From Ochrobactrum sp. CM-21-5 (lineage in GTDB: Bacteria > Pseudomonadota > Alphaproteobacteria > Rhizobiales > Rhizobiaceae): a DNA stretch of 64,000 nt. The translations under genes and the position numbers were made by a program. The stretch spans positions 1,178,001 through 1,242,000 of the forward strand of contig NZ_JACLZJ010000001.1 of assembly GCF_014253075.1 (NCBI RefSeq), in the 5' to 3' direction. This document shows, piece by piece, positions 47,045 through 55,191 of the stretch. Within the stretch, counting starts at the first letter, position 1, and each line of letters begins with the position of its first letter. Below the pieces are notes generated by a model. That model was given only the letters and a program-made list of their open reading frames with translations. It was not told where the DNA came from and ran no database searches.

Positions 47045-48298
47045 TCAGATTTCTGAATTGGTGTCGAGTTTGGGCGTCATCGCCTCGAACATAGGCAATG
47101 ATGCGGCACCCAGTGCTGCGGTGAACTGGCCGGTCTGCCCACGGATAACCCGCGGTAACGCGCGGGCGCGGCGGCTCGCAACGGAGATCGGCAATCCGCC
47201 CAAATGCCAGATCAGATCGTCAATGATGGCGTTTGGCAACATGCCGCCGAGAATGATCGTTTCGGGATCGACGATGTTTTCGATCATCGCGATCATTGGA
47301 GCAAGATGATCGGCAGCTTCCTGCAGCCAGCCCATCAGTATCGGGTTGCGCGCTTCGTGCAGCTTTTCGAGCGCTTCGAAATCCGTGTCGTCAATCCCCG
47401 CCGCGTGAAGCTTTTCGCGCAGAATATGGAGAGAGGCATAGGTTTCGAGGCAGCCCTTCTGGCCGCAGGCGCAGCTGCGCCCGTTAGGCGTAATGACGAT
47501 ATGGCCGATTTCACCGGCATTGCCGAAAGCGCCGCGAAACGGCGCGCCGTCCTGGATCATGCCAAGCCCGATGCCCGCGCCGAAATAGATCATGGCGAAG
47601 TTGGAGATTGCATGACCCGCGCCGAACAGGCGTTCCCCCACCGCCGCCGCATTGGCGTCATTTTCGACGATGACAGGCTCGCCGCAGGCTTTGCTCAGAA
47701 CCGCCGCCGCATCGATCCCGGACCAGCCGGGCAGGGTGGTCGGGCCGACGGAACTCATGCCCTCAATGTCGAAGGGGCCGGGCATGACAACGCCGATGCC
47801 GAGCAGGCGCGCCGGAAAATCGGCCTTGATGGCATCAACTTCCGTGCGCAACTGCGCCGAGAGCTTTTCCGGGCTGACGTCGCGAATGGGACGTACATGC
47901 TGCCTGCGCGGCGTGCCGGAAAGGTCCAGCACCGTCGTCACCATATGGGTCGAGCCCATTTCGACACCGATGGTCATCGCACCTTCCGGATTGACGGCAA
48001 ACTGGATCGGCGGCTGGCCGCGTCCTGTTTTCAGCCGCCCTAACTGCATCAGCAGATTCTCTGAAACCAGTTCATCGACGATATTGGCGATGGCTTGTGC
48101 GGTCAGATGCGTGAGGCGGGCGATATGCATCCGGCCAAGAGGACCGTGGCGGCGCACCACATCAAGCACGACACGCCGGTTATGATCGCGGATTCGCTCG
48201 GGATTCTTGCCGAGAGTGACCGCAAGCGATCCGCCCGGTGCAGCCGCAGGCGTAGTGACCCGCTCGTCTTCGGATTGCCCATCTGATTTCGATGTCAT
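47045..48298 (-). CDS. ROK family transcriptional regulator
   Basis: The 417-residue protein has an N-terminal winged helix (VVLDVVRRHGPLGRMHIARLTHLTAQAIANIVDELVSENLL) and a ROK sugar-kinase-like domain. The latter includes TIGVEMGSTHMVTTVLDLSG, VIVENDANAAAVGERLFG, IYFGAGIGLGMI, and the ROK zinc signature GHIVITPNGRSCACGQKGCLETYAS (Cys cluster). It is expected to repress the divergent importer operon and the PIG-L gene and to release DNA on binding a sugar ligand. The shared control region is 48299-48598. Confidence 0.92.
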   Translation of the reverse strand: MTSKSDGQSEDERVTTPAAAPGGSLAVTLGKNPERIRDHNRRVVLDVVRRHGPLGRMHIARLTHLTAQAIANIVDELVSENLLMQLGRLKTGRGQPPIQFAVNPEGAMTIGVEMGSTHMVTTVLDLSGTPRRQHVRPIRDVSPEKLSAQLRTEVDAIKADFPARLLGIGVVMPGPFDIEGMSSVGPTTLPGWSGIDAAAVLSKACGEPVIVENDANAAAVGERLFGAGHAISNFAMIYFGAGIGLGMIQDGAPFRGAFGNAGEIGHIVITPNGRSCACGQKGCLETYASLHILREKLHAAGIDDTDFEALEKLHEARNPILMGWLQEAADHLAPMIAMIENIVDPETIILGGMLPNAIIDDLIWHLGGLPISVASRRARALPRVIRGQTGQFTAALGAASLPMFEAMTPKLDTNSEI

Positions 48299-48598
48299 GG
48301 TCCCTCCTGTCTCCCGTCAAAAGAGATAACGCGAGCCGCTTTTAACAGCAATATATTAATTCAACTAAATTATCTTATTGACAAAAGGCCCGCAACATTG
48401 AACCGTAAAGACAGGGTGGTGAAGGCTGCCTTGCTTCATGGCGGGAAAGTTGGGTTCCCGTTTGAGGAGAAAATGGGCGCTGCGCATAATCTGCGCGGCA
48501 TGTGGTGGAGAATTGGCGGAGGGCCAGGTGCCAGTCCGCTGCGATGTCCGGCAACCGCGCAGTTAGGATCCGGTTGAGCGGGGCATAAGGGAGGTTTT
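48299..48598. promoter_or_regulatory. Divergent control region of the ROK locus
   Basis: An AT-rich segment carries TAATT - 6 bases - AATTA (48357-48372), a palindrome like NagC/Mlc-type ROK operators. A TTGACA (-35) hexamer lies at 48378-48383. Divergent genes on both sides make it the probable ROK binding site; this is inference. Confidence 0.5.
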
Positions 48599-49846
48599 AT
48601 GCGTAAGCTTTTATTGGCAAGTCTGGTCGCCGGGCTTAGCTCGTTCGCGATCAATGCCGCTCAGGCCGTCGAAATCGAATACTGGCAGTATGTCTTCGAG
48701 ACGCGCGTCAAGGCTATGGACAAGCTTATCGAGAATTTCGAGAAGGCCAATCCGGACATCAAGGTCAAGCAGGTCACGTTCCCGTATGATGACTACCAGA
48801 CCCGCGTGATTGCCGCCAAAATGGCAGGCAAAAGCCCGGATGTGATGCAGCTCTTCTATGGCTGGCTCGACAAATTCGTGGCTGGTGGCATTTTGCAGCC
48901 GCTGCCGCAGGATGCGTTCCCGCACGACAAGATCAAAAGCGAATTCTTCCCGATCGTTTCGGCTATGAAGCGCGGTGACGAATATTATGGCCTGCCGACC
49001 GCCGTCCGCTCGCTTGCCCTTTTCTACAACAAGAAGCTCTTTGAGGAAGCCGGTCTCGACCCGAACAATCCGCCGAAGACGCTGGATGAAATGGTTGAAG
49101 CCGCCAAGAAGACTACGAAGCGCGATGCTTCCGGCAATCTTCTGGCCGAAGGCATCACACTCGACATGCCGGGGCAGGATCAGCATTGGTGGCGCGAAGT
49201 TCTGGTGCGCCAGTTCGGCGGACAGCCTTATACCGACAATGACCGCAAGGTCGCTTACAACGATGCCGCTGGTGAAAAGGCGCTTGCCTTCTATACCGGC
49301 CTTCAGACCGAGCATAAGGTCGGCGAAGTCAAGTTCATGGACGAAGGGCAGGCGGCTTTCCGCGCCGGCATGGCGGCCATGACCATTGACGGCACGTTCC
49401 GTCTCGGTTCGTTCCGCACCATCAAGGATTTCGAGTGGGGCGTGACCGAACTCCCGGCCAATGCCGAAGGTGTTCGCTCCAACTATGCAAGCTACTTCGC
49501 CAACGGCATCAGCGCCAAGGCAAGCGGCGAAAAGCTGGAAGCAGCCAAGAAGTTCCTGAACTACATTTCTTCCCCGGAAGCCATGGATATCTGGTTGAAG
49601 GATGTGGGCGAACTGCCTGCGCGCCGTTCCGCCGCCCTGACCGAAGCGAACCTTGCCGATCCGATCTACGGCCCGTTCCTGAAAGGTCTGGAATATGCGC
49701 ACACGACCATGTTCGTGGACGAGCTGAAGCAGCGCCAGATCGCGGTCGATATGGCCAACCGCGTCATCCTCGAAAAGCAGCCGGTCAAGGAATCCGTCGA
49801 TCAGGCAGCCAAGGCCGAGCAGGACGTGCTCGACGCGGCCAAGTAA
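48599..49846 (+). CDS. ABC transporter extracellular solute-binding protein (carbohydrate type)
   Basis: The 415-residue periplasmic protein has a signal peptide (LLLASLVAGLSSFAINAAQA) and a family 1 solute-binding fold: VEIEYWQYVFETRVKAMDKLIENFEKANPDIKVK, GKSPDVMQLFYGWLDKFVAGG and AVRSLALFYNKKLFEEAGLDPNNPPKTLDEM. This family usually binds oligosaccharides or glycosides. It starts the operon to the PfkB kinase. Confidence 0.92.
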   Translation: MRKLLLASLVAGLSSFAINAAQAVEIEYWQYVFETRVKAMDKLIENFEKANPDIKVKQVTFPYDDYQTRVIAAKMAGKSPDVMQLFYGWLDKFVAGGILQPLPQDAFPHDKIKSEFFPIVSAMKRGDEYYGLPTAVRSLALFYNKKLFEEAGLDPNNPPKTLDEMVEAAKKTTKRDASGNLLAEGITLDMPGQDQHWWREVLVRQFGGQPYTDNDRKVAYNDAAGEKALAFYTGLQTEHKVGEVKFMDEGQAAFRAGMAAMTIDGTFRLGSFRTIKDFEWGVTELPANAEGVRSNYASYFANGISAKASGEKLEAAKKFLNYISSPEAMDIWLKDVGELPARRSAALTEANLADPIYGPFLKGLEYAHTTMFVDELKQRQIAVDMANRVILEKQPVKESVDQAAKAEQDVLDAAK

Positions 49847-49860
49847 CAGGCTTTGAAATT

Positions 49861-49888
49861 GCGGCGGGGCATTCACCTCGCCGCTTTT
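49861..49888 (+). terminator. Intercistronic stem-loop between solute-binding protein and permease genes
   Basis: GCGGCG ... CGCCGC with further pairs is followed by TTTTC. It probably limits read-through and stabilises the upstream mRNA, giving more binding protein than permease. Confidence 0.6.
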
Positions 49889-49928
49889 CTCACGGCGCGT
49901 TTCGAGCGCAGCCGAAGGGTTTTGAAAC

Positions 49929-50873
49929 ATGACAATGACAGCTGAAACAGGCGGTATGGCGAACGGGCCTTCGGGCAATCGCCTTATGGATCGCCTTTCC
50001 ATGCGCACGCGACGGTTGATCTGGGTGTGGACCTTCCTCGCCCTGCCGATCCTGTTCTATTCAGTCATCCGCTTTTACCCGACGATTGAGGCCTTCTGGC
50101 TGTCTCTGACGGATTGGGACCTGATGAACCCACCGAAATTCATCGGCTTTGCCAACTATCAGAAGATGTTCGCTGATCCGGAATTCTGGAAAGTGTTCAG
50201 GAACACATTCACCTATCTGCTGGTCGGCACGCCGATCAGTTTGCTGGTTGCGTTCACAATTGCCTGGTATCTGGACCGCGTGCGCTTCATGCACAGCTTC
50301 ATCCGCGCGCTCTATTTCCTGCCTTATCTCACCACGGCAGCGGCCATGGCGTGGGTCTGGCGCTGGTTTTATCAGCCTGCCCCCATCGGCTTTATCAACA
50401 ATATACTGAGCGCTGTGGGTTTACCGCAACAGGGCTTCCTGCGCTCCGTCGATCAGGGTCTATATGCGATCATGGCGACGTCCATCTGGGCAGGGCTGGG
50501 TTTCCAGATTATCATCTTCATGGCGGGTCTGCGCGCCGTTCCCAACACTTTCTATGAAGCCGCACGTATCGACGGTCTTGGTGAATGGGCAATCCTGCGC
50601 AAGATCACGATCCCGCTTCTGAAGCCCACTACGGTTTTCCTCGTCGTCTTCTCGTCCATCGGCTTTCTGCGCATCTTCGATCAGGTCTACAACATGACCA
50701 CGAACGATCCCGGCGGACCACTCGGCTCCACCAAGCCGCTGGTGCTGATGATCTATCAGACGGCCTTCTCCTCCTATGCGATGGGCTATGCGGCTGCACA
50801 AACCGTCGTTCTCTTCACCATCCTGCTTTGCGTTTCGCTGTTGCAGCTCTGGATCCTGAGGGAAAAGAAATGA
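49929..50873 (+). CDS. Carbohydrate ABC transporter permease (MalF type)
   Basis: The 314-residue inner-membrane protein has six hydrophobic segments and the EAA loop FYEAARIDGLGEWAILRKITIPLLKP, which contacts the ATPase. The N-terminal helix LIWVWTFLALPILFYSVIRFYPTIEAFWLSL is typical of CUT1 permeases. Its stop overlaps the next start (ATGA at 50870). Confidence 0.93.
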   Translation: MTMTAETGGMANGPSGNRLMDRLSMRTRRLIWVWTFLALPILFYSVIRFYPTIEAFWLSLTDWDLMNPPKFIGFANYQKMFADPEFWKVFRNTFTYLLVGTPISLLVAFTIAWYLDRVRFMHSFIRALYFLPYLTTAAAMAWVWRWFYQPAPIGFINNILSAVGLPQQGFLRSVDQGLYAIMATSIWAGLGFQIIIFMAGLRAVPNTFYEAARIDGLGEWAILRKITIPLLKPTTVFLVVFSSIGFLRIFDQVYNMTTNDPGGPLGSTKPLVLMIYQTAFSSYAMGYAAAQTVVLFTILLCVSLLQLWILREKK

Positions 50874-51721
50874 CAGCGTCCGCGCAAATCAAGCCCATGC
50901 CTTTTCAGAACATAAGGCCCGGTCGCATCCTGACATGGACATTGTTGTTCATCGGCGGTCTCATCATGATCACGCCGCTGGTCTTCATGTTCTCGACTTC
51001 GCTCAAGACGGCGGGGCAGGTTTATGACCTGCGCCTGATCCCGGCAGAGCCGACATTGCAGAACTATGTCACCATCCTTGCCGACGGGCGCTTCATCCGC
51101 TGGTTCATGAATTCCATGATCGTCGCGGTCGTGGTTACGCTGTCGAACGTGTTCTTCGATAGTCTCGTGGGCTACACGCTGGCGAAATTCCATTTCCGCG
51201 GGCGCTACTTCATCTTTCTCGCCATCCTTTCCACGCTGATGATTCCTACCGAAATGCTGGTGATCCCGTGGTATCTGATGTCGAGCAAGCTCGGCTGGCT
51301 GGACAGCTACTGGGGCATCATGTTCCCCGGCATGATGACGGCTTTCGGCACGTTCCTCATGAAGCAATTCTTCGAAGGCGTTCCCAACGACTTTCTGGAA
51401 GCTGCCCGCGTCGACGGCCTCAACGAATTCCAGATCTGGTGGAAAGTGGCCATGCCGCTGGTTACGCCTGCGCTCTCGGCGCTTGCGATCTTCACCTTCC
51501 TCGGCAACTGGACCGCGTTCTTCTGGCCGCTGATTGTTGCGACCAGCCCGGAGCTTTACACGCTGCCGGTCGGGCTTTCGAGCTTCGCAGTCGAGCAGTC
51601 CATTCAGTGGGAAATGATCATGACCGGCGCGGCCATCGCCACGCTTCCCACGCTCGTCGTTTTTCTTCTTCTCCAGCGTTACATCGTGCGCGGTGTCATG
51701 CTTGCTGGCCTCAAGGGTTGA
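50870..51721 (+). CDS. Carbohydrate ABC transporter permease (MalG type)
   Basis: The 283-residue protein begins MTASAQIKPMPF at 50870 and has six segments and the EAA loop FLEAARVDGLNEFQIWWKVAMPLVTP. It pairs with the preceding permease. The longer open frame (from 50585) would overlap the preceding gene for nearly 300 bases and is rejected. Three bases separate it from the lyase gene. Confidence 0.93.
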   Translation: MTASAQIKPMPFQNIRPGRILTWTLLFIGGLIMITPLVFMFSTSLKTAGQVYDLRLIPAEPTLQNYVTILADGRFIRWFMNSMIVAVVVTLSNVFFDSLVGYTLAKFHFRGRYFIFLAILSTLMIPTEMLVIPWYLMSSKLGWLDSYWGIMFPGMMTAFGTFLMKQFFEGVPNDFLEAARVDGLNEFQIWWKVAMPLVTPALSALAIFTFLGNWTAFFWPLIVATSPELYTLPVGLSSFAVEQSIQWEMIMTGAAIATLPTLVVFLLLQRYIVRGVMLAGLKG

Positions 51722-51724
51722 ACC

Positions 51725-53239
51725 ATGTCTGATCTCGATCCACGGCTGTCCGATAAAAGCGTCTTTCCCGATCCGGTTTACAAGGAAACCGTACTTCGTC
51801 CGCTTTTCGACGGCGCCAAGACCCACCATATCGACGGCTTTCGCCGTATCGACCGCGCACATCTGGTTATGCTCGTCGAAACCGGCATTCTCGACCGCGA
51901 ACAGGCCGCAGCCATCGCCGGTGCGCTGGAAGCAATCGACAATGAAATCGATCCGTCCAAACTCACTTATACAGGTGAGGTGGAAGACTTCTTCTTCCTT
52001 ATCGAAAGGGAATTGAAAGCCCGCATCGGTGCCGATATTGCCGGCCGTCTGCACACGGCGCGTTCGCGCAACGACATTGACCACACCCTGTTCAAGCTTG
52101 GCCTGAAGGACCGCATCGACACGCTGATGACGCAAGCGCGCAATCTGCTCGATGCGATGATTGCGGCAGCCGAACGCGAAAAGGAGACACTGATCGTCGC
52201 CTATACGCACGGCCAGCCTGCGCAGCCGTCGACCTTCGGCCATTATCTTTCCGCGGCAATCGAGGTTCTCATCCGGGATATGGAACGGATGGAAGCCGCG
52301 CGTGCCATCGTCAACCTGTCACCCATGGGGGCGGCGGCCATCACCACCTCGGGCTTCCCGATCGCTCGTGAACGAGTTGCAAGTCTGCTGGGCTTTGCCG
52401 CCCCCTTATCGAATTCCTATAGCTGCATCGCTGCGGTGGATTACATCACTTCCACCTATTCGGCGCTGGAACTGATGTTCGTGCATCTCGGTCGTCTCAT
52501 TCAGGATTTCCAGTTCTGGACCAGTTTCGAGGTCGGCCAGATCTATGTGCCGAATGCTTTCGTGCAGATTTCTTCCATCATGCCGCAGAAGCGCAATCCG
52601 GTTCCGGTCGAGCATATGCGCCATCTGGCAAGCCAGACCATGGGTCGCGCCCGCACCGTGCTGGACGTGATGCACAACACGCCGTTTACCGACATGAACG
52701 ACAGCGAAGGCGAGACGCAACAGATGGGCTACGAGGCGTTCGGCTCGGCTGGCCGCGTTCTCGATCTTCTGGCTGCTTTCATCGGCGCAATCAGCATCGA
52801 TCCGGCGCGCGTGGCGGAAAATATTCGCCGCTCCTGCATCACCATCACGGAACTGGCGGATTCTCTGGTGCGTATCGAAGATCTCTCGTTCCGGCAGGCG
52901 CATGAAATCGCCGCGAAGGTGGCACGCTTCGTTGTAGGCATGGGCGGAGGTTTGGAAAAAGACGGTTTTGAACCTTTCCTTGAAGCATTCCGCGAATCTG
53001 CCGGACGTGAGCCGTCCTTCGGGCGTGAAAAGTTCGAGGAACTGGTATCACCGCAGCATTTTGTGGCGGTGCGCGACCGTTTTGGCGGGCCGGCGCCTGC
53101 GGCCATGAATGCCGCACTTGCGCGCTACAAGGCGGAAGCAGAGCGTTTCAAGACGCAGGCCTTCGATCACGCGGAGCAGGAGGCGAAAGCCGCCCGCGAA
53201 CTTAATGAAAAATTCAGTGCACTTGTGGAGGCACGCTGA
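51725..53239 (+). CDS. Argininosuccinate lyase-like enzyme within sugar importer operon
   Basis: The 504-residue enzyme belongs to the fumarase/aspartase superfamily, argininosuccinate lyase branch: RLHTARSRNDIDHTLFKLGLKDRI, YTHGQPAQPSTFGHYLSA and the signature ISSIMPQKRNPVPVEHMRHLA with catalytic serine. Differences from true ArgH include THGQPAQP for THLQ(R/P)AQP and IDHT after RSRND. It lies between a permease and the ATPase of a sugar importer, so a catabolic role is likely: fumarate release from an N- or O-linked dicarboxylate on the imported compound. A role in arginine synthesis is not supported by context. Confidence 0.85.
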   Translation: MSDLDPRLSDKSVFPDPVYKETVLRPLFDGAKTHHIDGFRRIDRAHLVMLVETGILDREQAAAIAGALEAIDNEIDPSKLTYTGEVEDFFFLIERELKARIGADIAGRLHTARSRNDIDHTLFKLGLKDRIDTLMTQARNLLDAMIAAAEREKETLIVAYTHGQPAQPSTFGHYLSAAIEVLIRDMERMEAARAIVNLSPMGAAAITTSGFPIARERVASLLGFAAPLSNSYSCIAAVDYITSTYSALELMFVHLGRLIQDFQFWTSFEVGQIYVPNAFVQISSIMPQKRNPVPVEHMRHLASQTMGRARTVLDVMHNTPFTDMNDSEGETQQMGYEAFGSAGRVLDLLAAFIGAISIDPARVAENIRRSCITITELADSLVRIEDLSFRQAHEIAAKVARFVVGMGGGLEKDGFEPFLEAFRESAGREPSFGREKFEELVSPQHFVAVRDRFGGPAPAAMNAALARYKAEAERFKTQAFDHAEQEAKAARELNEKFSALVEAR

Positions 53240-54273
53240 TGGCGACCATCGAACTTGAAAAGCTGGTCAAGCGTTACGGCAAGGTCGAAGCGGTCAGGGC
53301 AATCGACCTCCAGATCAAGGACGGCGAATTCGTTGTCTTCGTCGGGCCTTCCGGCTGCGGCAAGTCCACGACGCTGCGCATGATCGCGGGCCTTGAGGAT
53401 ATTTCCGGCGGTCAATTGAAGATCGGCGGCGAGGTCGTCAACGAACGCGATCCAAAACAGCGCAACATCGCCATGGTGTTCCAGAACTATGCGATCTACC
53501 CGCATATGACGGTGCGCCAGAACATCGGTTTCGGGCTTTACACTTCGAAACTGTCCAGGGCCGAGAAGGACCGGCGCATCGAGGAAACCGGCAAGGCGTT
53601 GGGTCTCGAACCTTATCTCGACCGTCGCCCGGCTGCGTTGTCGGGCGGGCAGCGCCAGCGTGTCGCCATTGGACGCGCGATGGTGCGCAATCCGTCTGCC
53701 TTCCTGTTCGATGAACCCTTGTCGAACCTCGACGCCCAGCTTCGCGCTCAAATGCGCATCGAAATCAAACGCTTGCATCAGCGTCTCAAGACGACGACCG
53801 TTTACGTGACGCATGATCAGGTCGAAGCCATGACCATGGCCGACCGCATTGTCGTCATGCGCGACGGCCACATTCTCCAGACTGGCACGCCGACCGAGCT
53901 TTATGAGAATCCGACCGATGTATTCACCGCAGGCTTTATCGGCAGTCCGTCGATGAACCTGATTGCAGGTCGCCGTAATGGATCGGGTGTGGACCTGACT
54001 CCGGATGGTGAATTGCTTGTGGGTGTGCGTCCGCACGACCTGAAGGTCGAGGAAGGCAAGCCCGGCGGTTTGTCGCTCACCGGCACGGTGGCGGCGGTTG
54101 AACCGCTTGGCGCGGAAACGCTGGTGCATCTCGACATCAACGGCACGCCGGTCATTGCCACCGCACCCGGAAAGGTGATCCCGGAAGCAGGCAGCGTGCT
54201 GACGGTCTCCGCACCTGCCGGAAGTCTTTACCTTTTCGATGCCAAGACCGAGAAAAGCCTGGGCCGGTTATGA
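53239..54273 (+). CDS. Carbohydrate ABC transporter ATP-binding protein (UgpC/MalK type)
   Basis: The 344-residue ATPase has Walker A GPSGCGKST, Q-loop FQNYAIYPHM, signature LSGGQRQRVAIGRA, Walker B FLFDEPLSNLD and the H-loop VTHDQ, followed by a C-terminal TOBE domain (GVRPHDLKVEEGKPGGLSL). Start 53239 overlaps the lyase stop (TGATG) and the stop overlaps the kinase start (ATGA), so the operon is translationally coupled. Confidence 0.95.
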   Translation: MATIELEKLVKRYGKVEAVRAIDLQIKDGEFVVFVGPSGCGKSTTLRMIAGLEDISGGQLKIGGEVVNERDPKQRNIAMVFQNYAIYPHMTVRQNIGFGLYTSKLSRAEKDRRIEETGKALGLEPYLDRRPAALSGGQRQRVAIGRAMVRNPSAFLFDEPLSNLDAQLRAQMRIEIKRLHQRLKTTTVYVTHDQVEAMTMADRIVVMRDGHILQTGTPTELYENPTDVFTAGFIGSPSMNLIAGRRNGSGVDLTPDGELLVGVRPHDLKVEEGKPGGLSLTGTVAAVEPLGAETLVHLDINGTPVIATAPGKVIPEAGSVLTVSAPAGSLYLFDAKTEKSLGRL

Positions 54274-55181
54274 TTTCTCCAGAGTTCAAGCGTCCGGCTG
54301 TTCTCAGCATAGGACGGATTTACTGCGACCTCATCTTCACCGGGCTGCAATCGCTGCCGCAGCCGGGGCGTGAGGTCTTTGCCGAAAACATGAAGATGGC
54401 GGCCGGCGGCGGGGCCTTCATTTCCGCAGCGCATCTTGCCCATGCGGGCAGGGCGGTGGCGCTTGTCGCGCGCCTTGGCTTTGATGGCCTGTCACGTGGC
54501 ATCGAGCCGGAGCTTAAGGTCGACGGGGTGGATCTTCGCTTTTTGGAACGCTCGGATGATGCCGGACCACAAGTGACGGTTGCAAGTGTCATCGGCTATG
54601 ACCGCGCATTTCTGTCGCGCCGCGCGGGTTCTGCATTGCCGTCAACGCTTGCTGGTGCCCTGCAATGGAAAGAGGCAGGCCATCTGCATATTGCCGAATT
54701 TGCGACGCTGCATGAAATTCCCGACCTCGTGCGGCAGGCGAAGAATGCCGGCCTTTCGGTTTCGCTTGATCCGAGCTGGGACGAAACGCTGATCTACGAG
54801 CCGGGCCTGCTTGCAGCCTGCGAAGGCGTGGACCTGTTTCTCCCCAACCGCGAGGAAGCGCAAGCCATCACCGGCCATGACGATCCGGCAAAGGCGCTCG
54901 ACGTTCTTGCAGAGCACTTTCCGATTGTGGCCTTGAAAGGTGGCGGCGGGGGCGCATGGTTGCGCACTGGCGATGCCGACATCCATATGCCTGCGAAAAA
55001 CGTGCCGGTGGTCGATACCACCGGGGCGGGCGATGCCTTTAATGCGGGGTTCATTGACGCATGGCTCGAAGGTCACGACGCCCACCGGGCGCTGGCAGCC
55101 GGTATCGACTATGGCAGTCTCGCCGTGCAGGCGACAGGTGGAGCATCCGTCCTGCGTTCGCCGGAAGCGCTGGCGGTTTAA
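54270..55181 (+). CDS. PfkB family carbohydrate kinase
   Basis: The 303-residue sugar kinase has the N-terminal glycine motif AAGGGAFISAAHLAHAGRAVALVARLG and the PfkB C-terminal signature PVVDTTGAGDAFNAGFIDAW with catalytic aspartate. It probably phosphorylates the sugar released from the imported compound. It is the last gene of the operon, 10 bases before the convergent pbpC gene. Confidence 0.92.
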   Translation: MISPEFKRPAVLSIGRIYCDLIFTGLQSLPQPGREVFAENMKMAAGGGAFISAAHLAHAGRAVALVARLGFDGLSRGIEPELKVDGVDLRFLERSDDAGPQVTVASVIGYDRAFLSRRAGSALPSTLAGALQWKEAGHLHIAEFATLHEIPDLVRQAKNAGLSVSLDPSWDETLIYEPGLLAACEGVDLFLPNREEAQAITGHDDPAKALDVLAEHFPIVALKGGGGGAWLRTGDADIHMPAKNVPVVDTTGAGDAFNAGFIDAWLEGHDAHRALAAGIDYGSLAVQATGGASVLRSPEALAV

Positions 55182-55191
55182 ACCGGGTTTC

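Noticed and set aside
48611-50008. 465-residue open frame antisense to the solute-binding protein gene
   Set aside because: The plus-strand protein has a clear signal peptide and family motifs; the antisense frame is a high-GC codon artefact.
50585-50869. Longer N-terminus for the second permease
   Set aside because: It would overlap most of the preceding gene's 3' end; ATG 50870 in the ATGA overlap is the natural start.
50786-52243. 485-residue open frame antisense to permease and lyase genes
   Set aside because: Rich in His, Arg and Glu as expected of an antisense shadow; it overlaps two well-supported genes.
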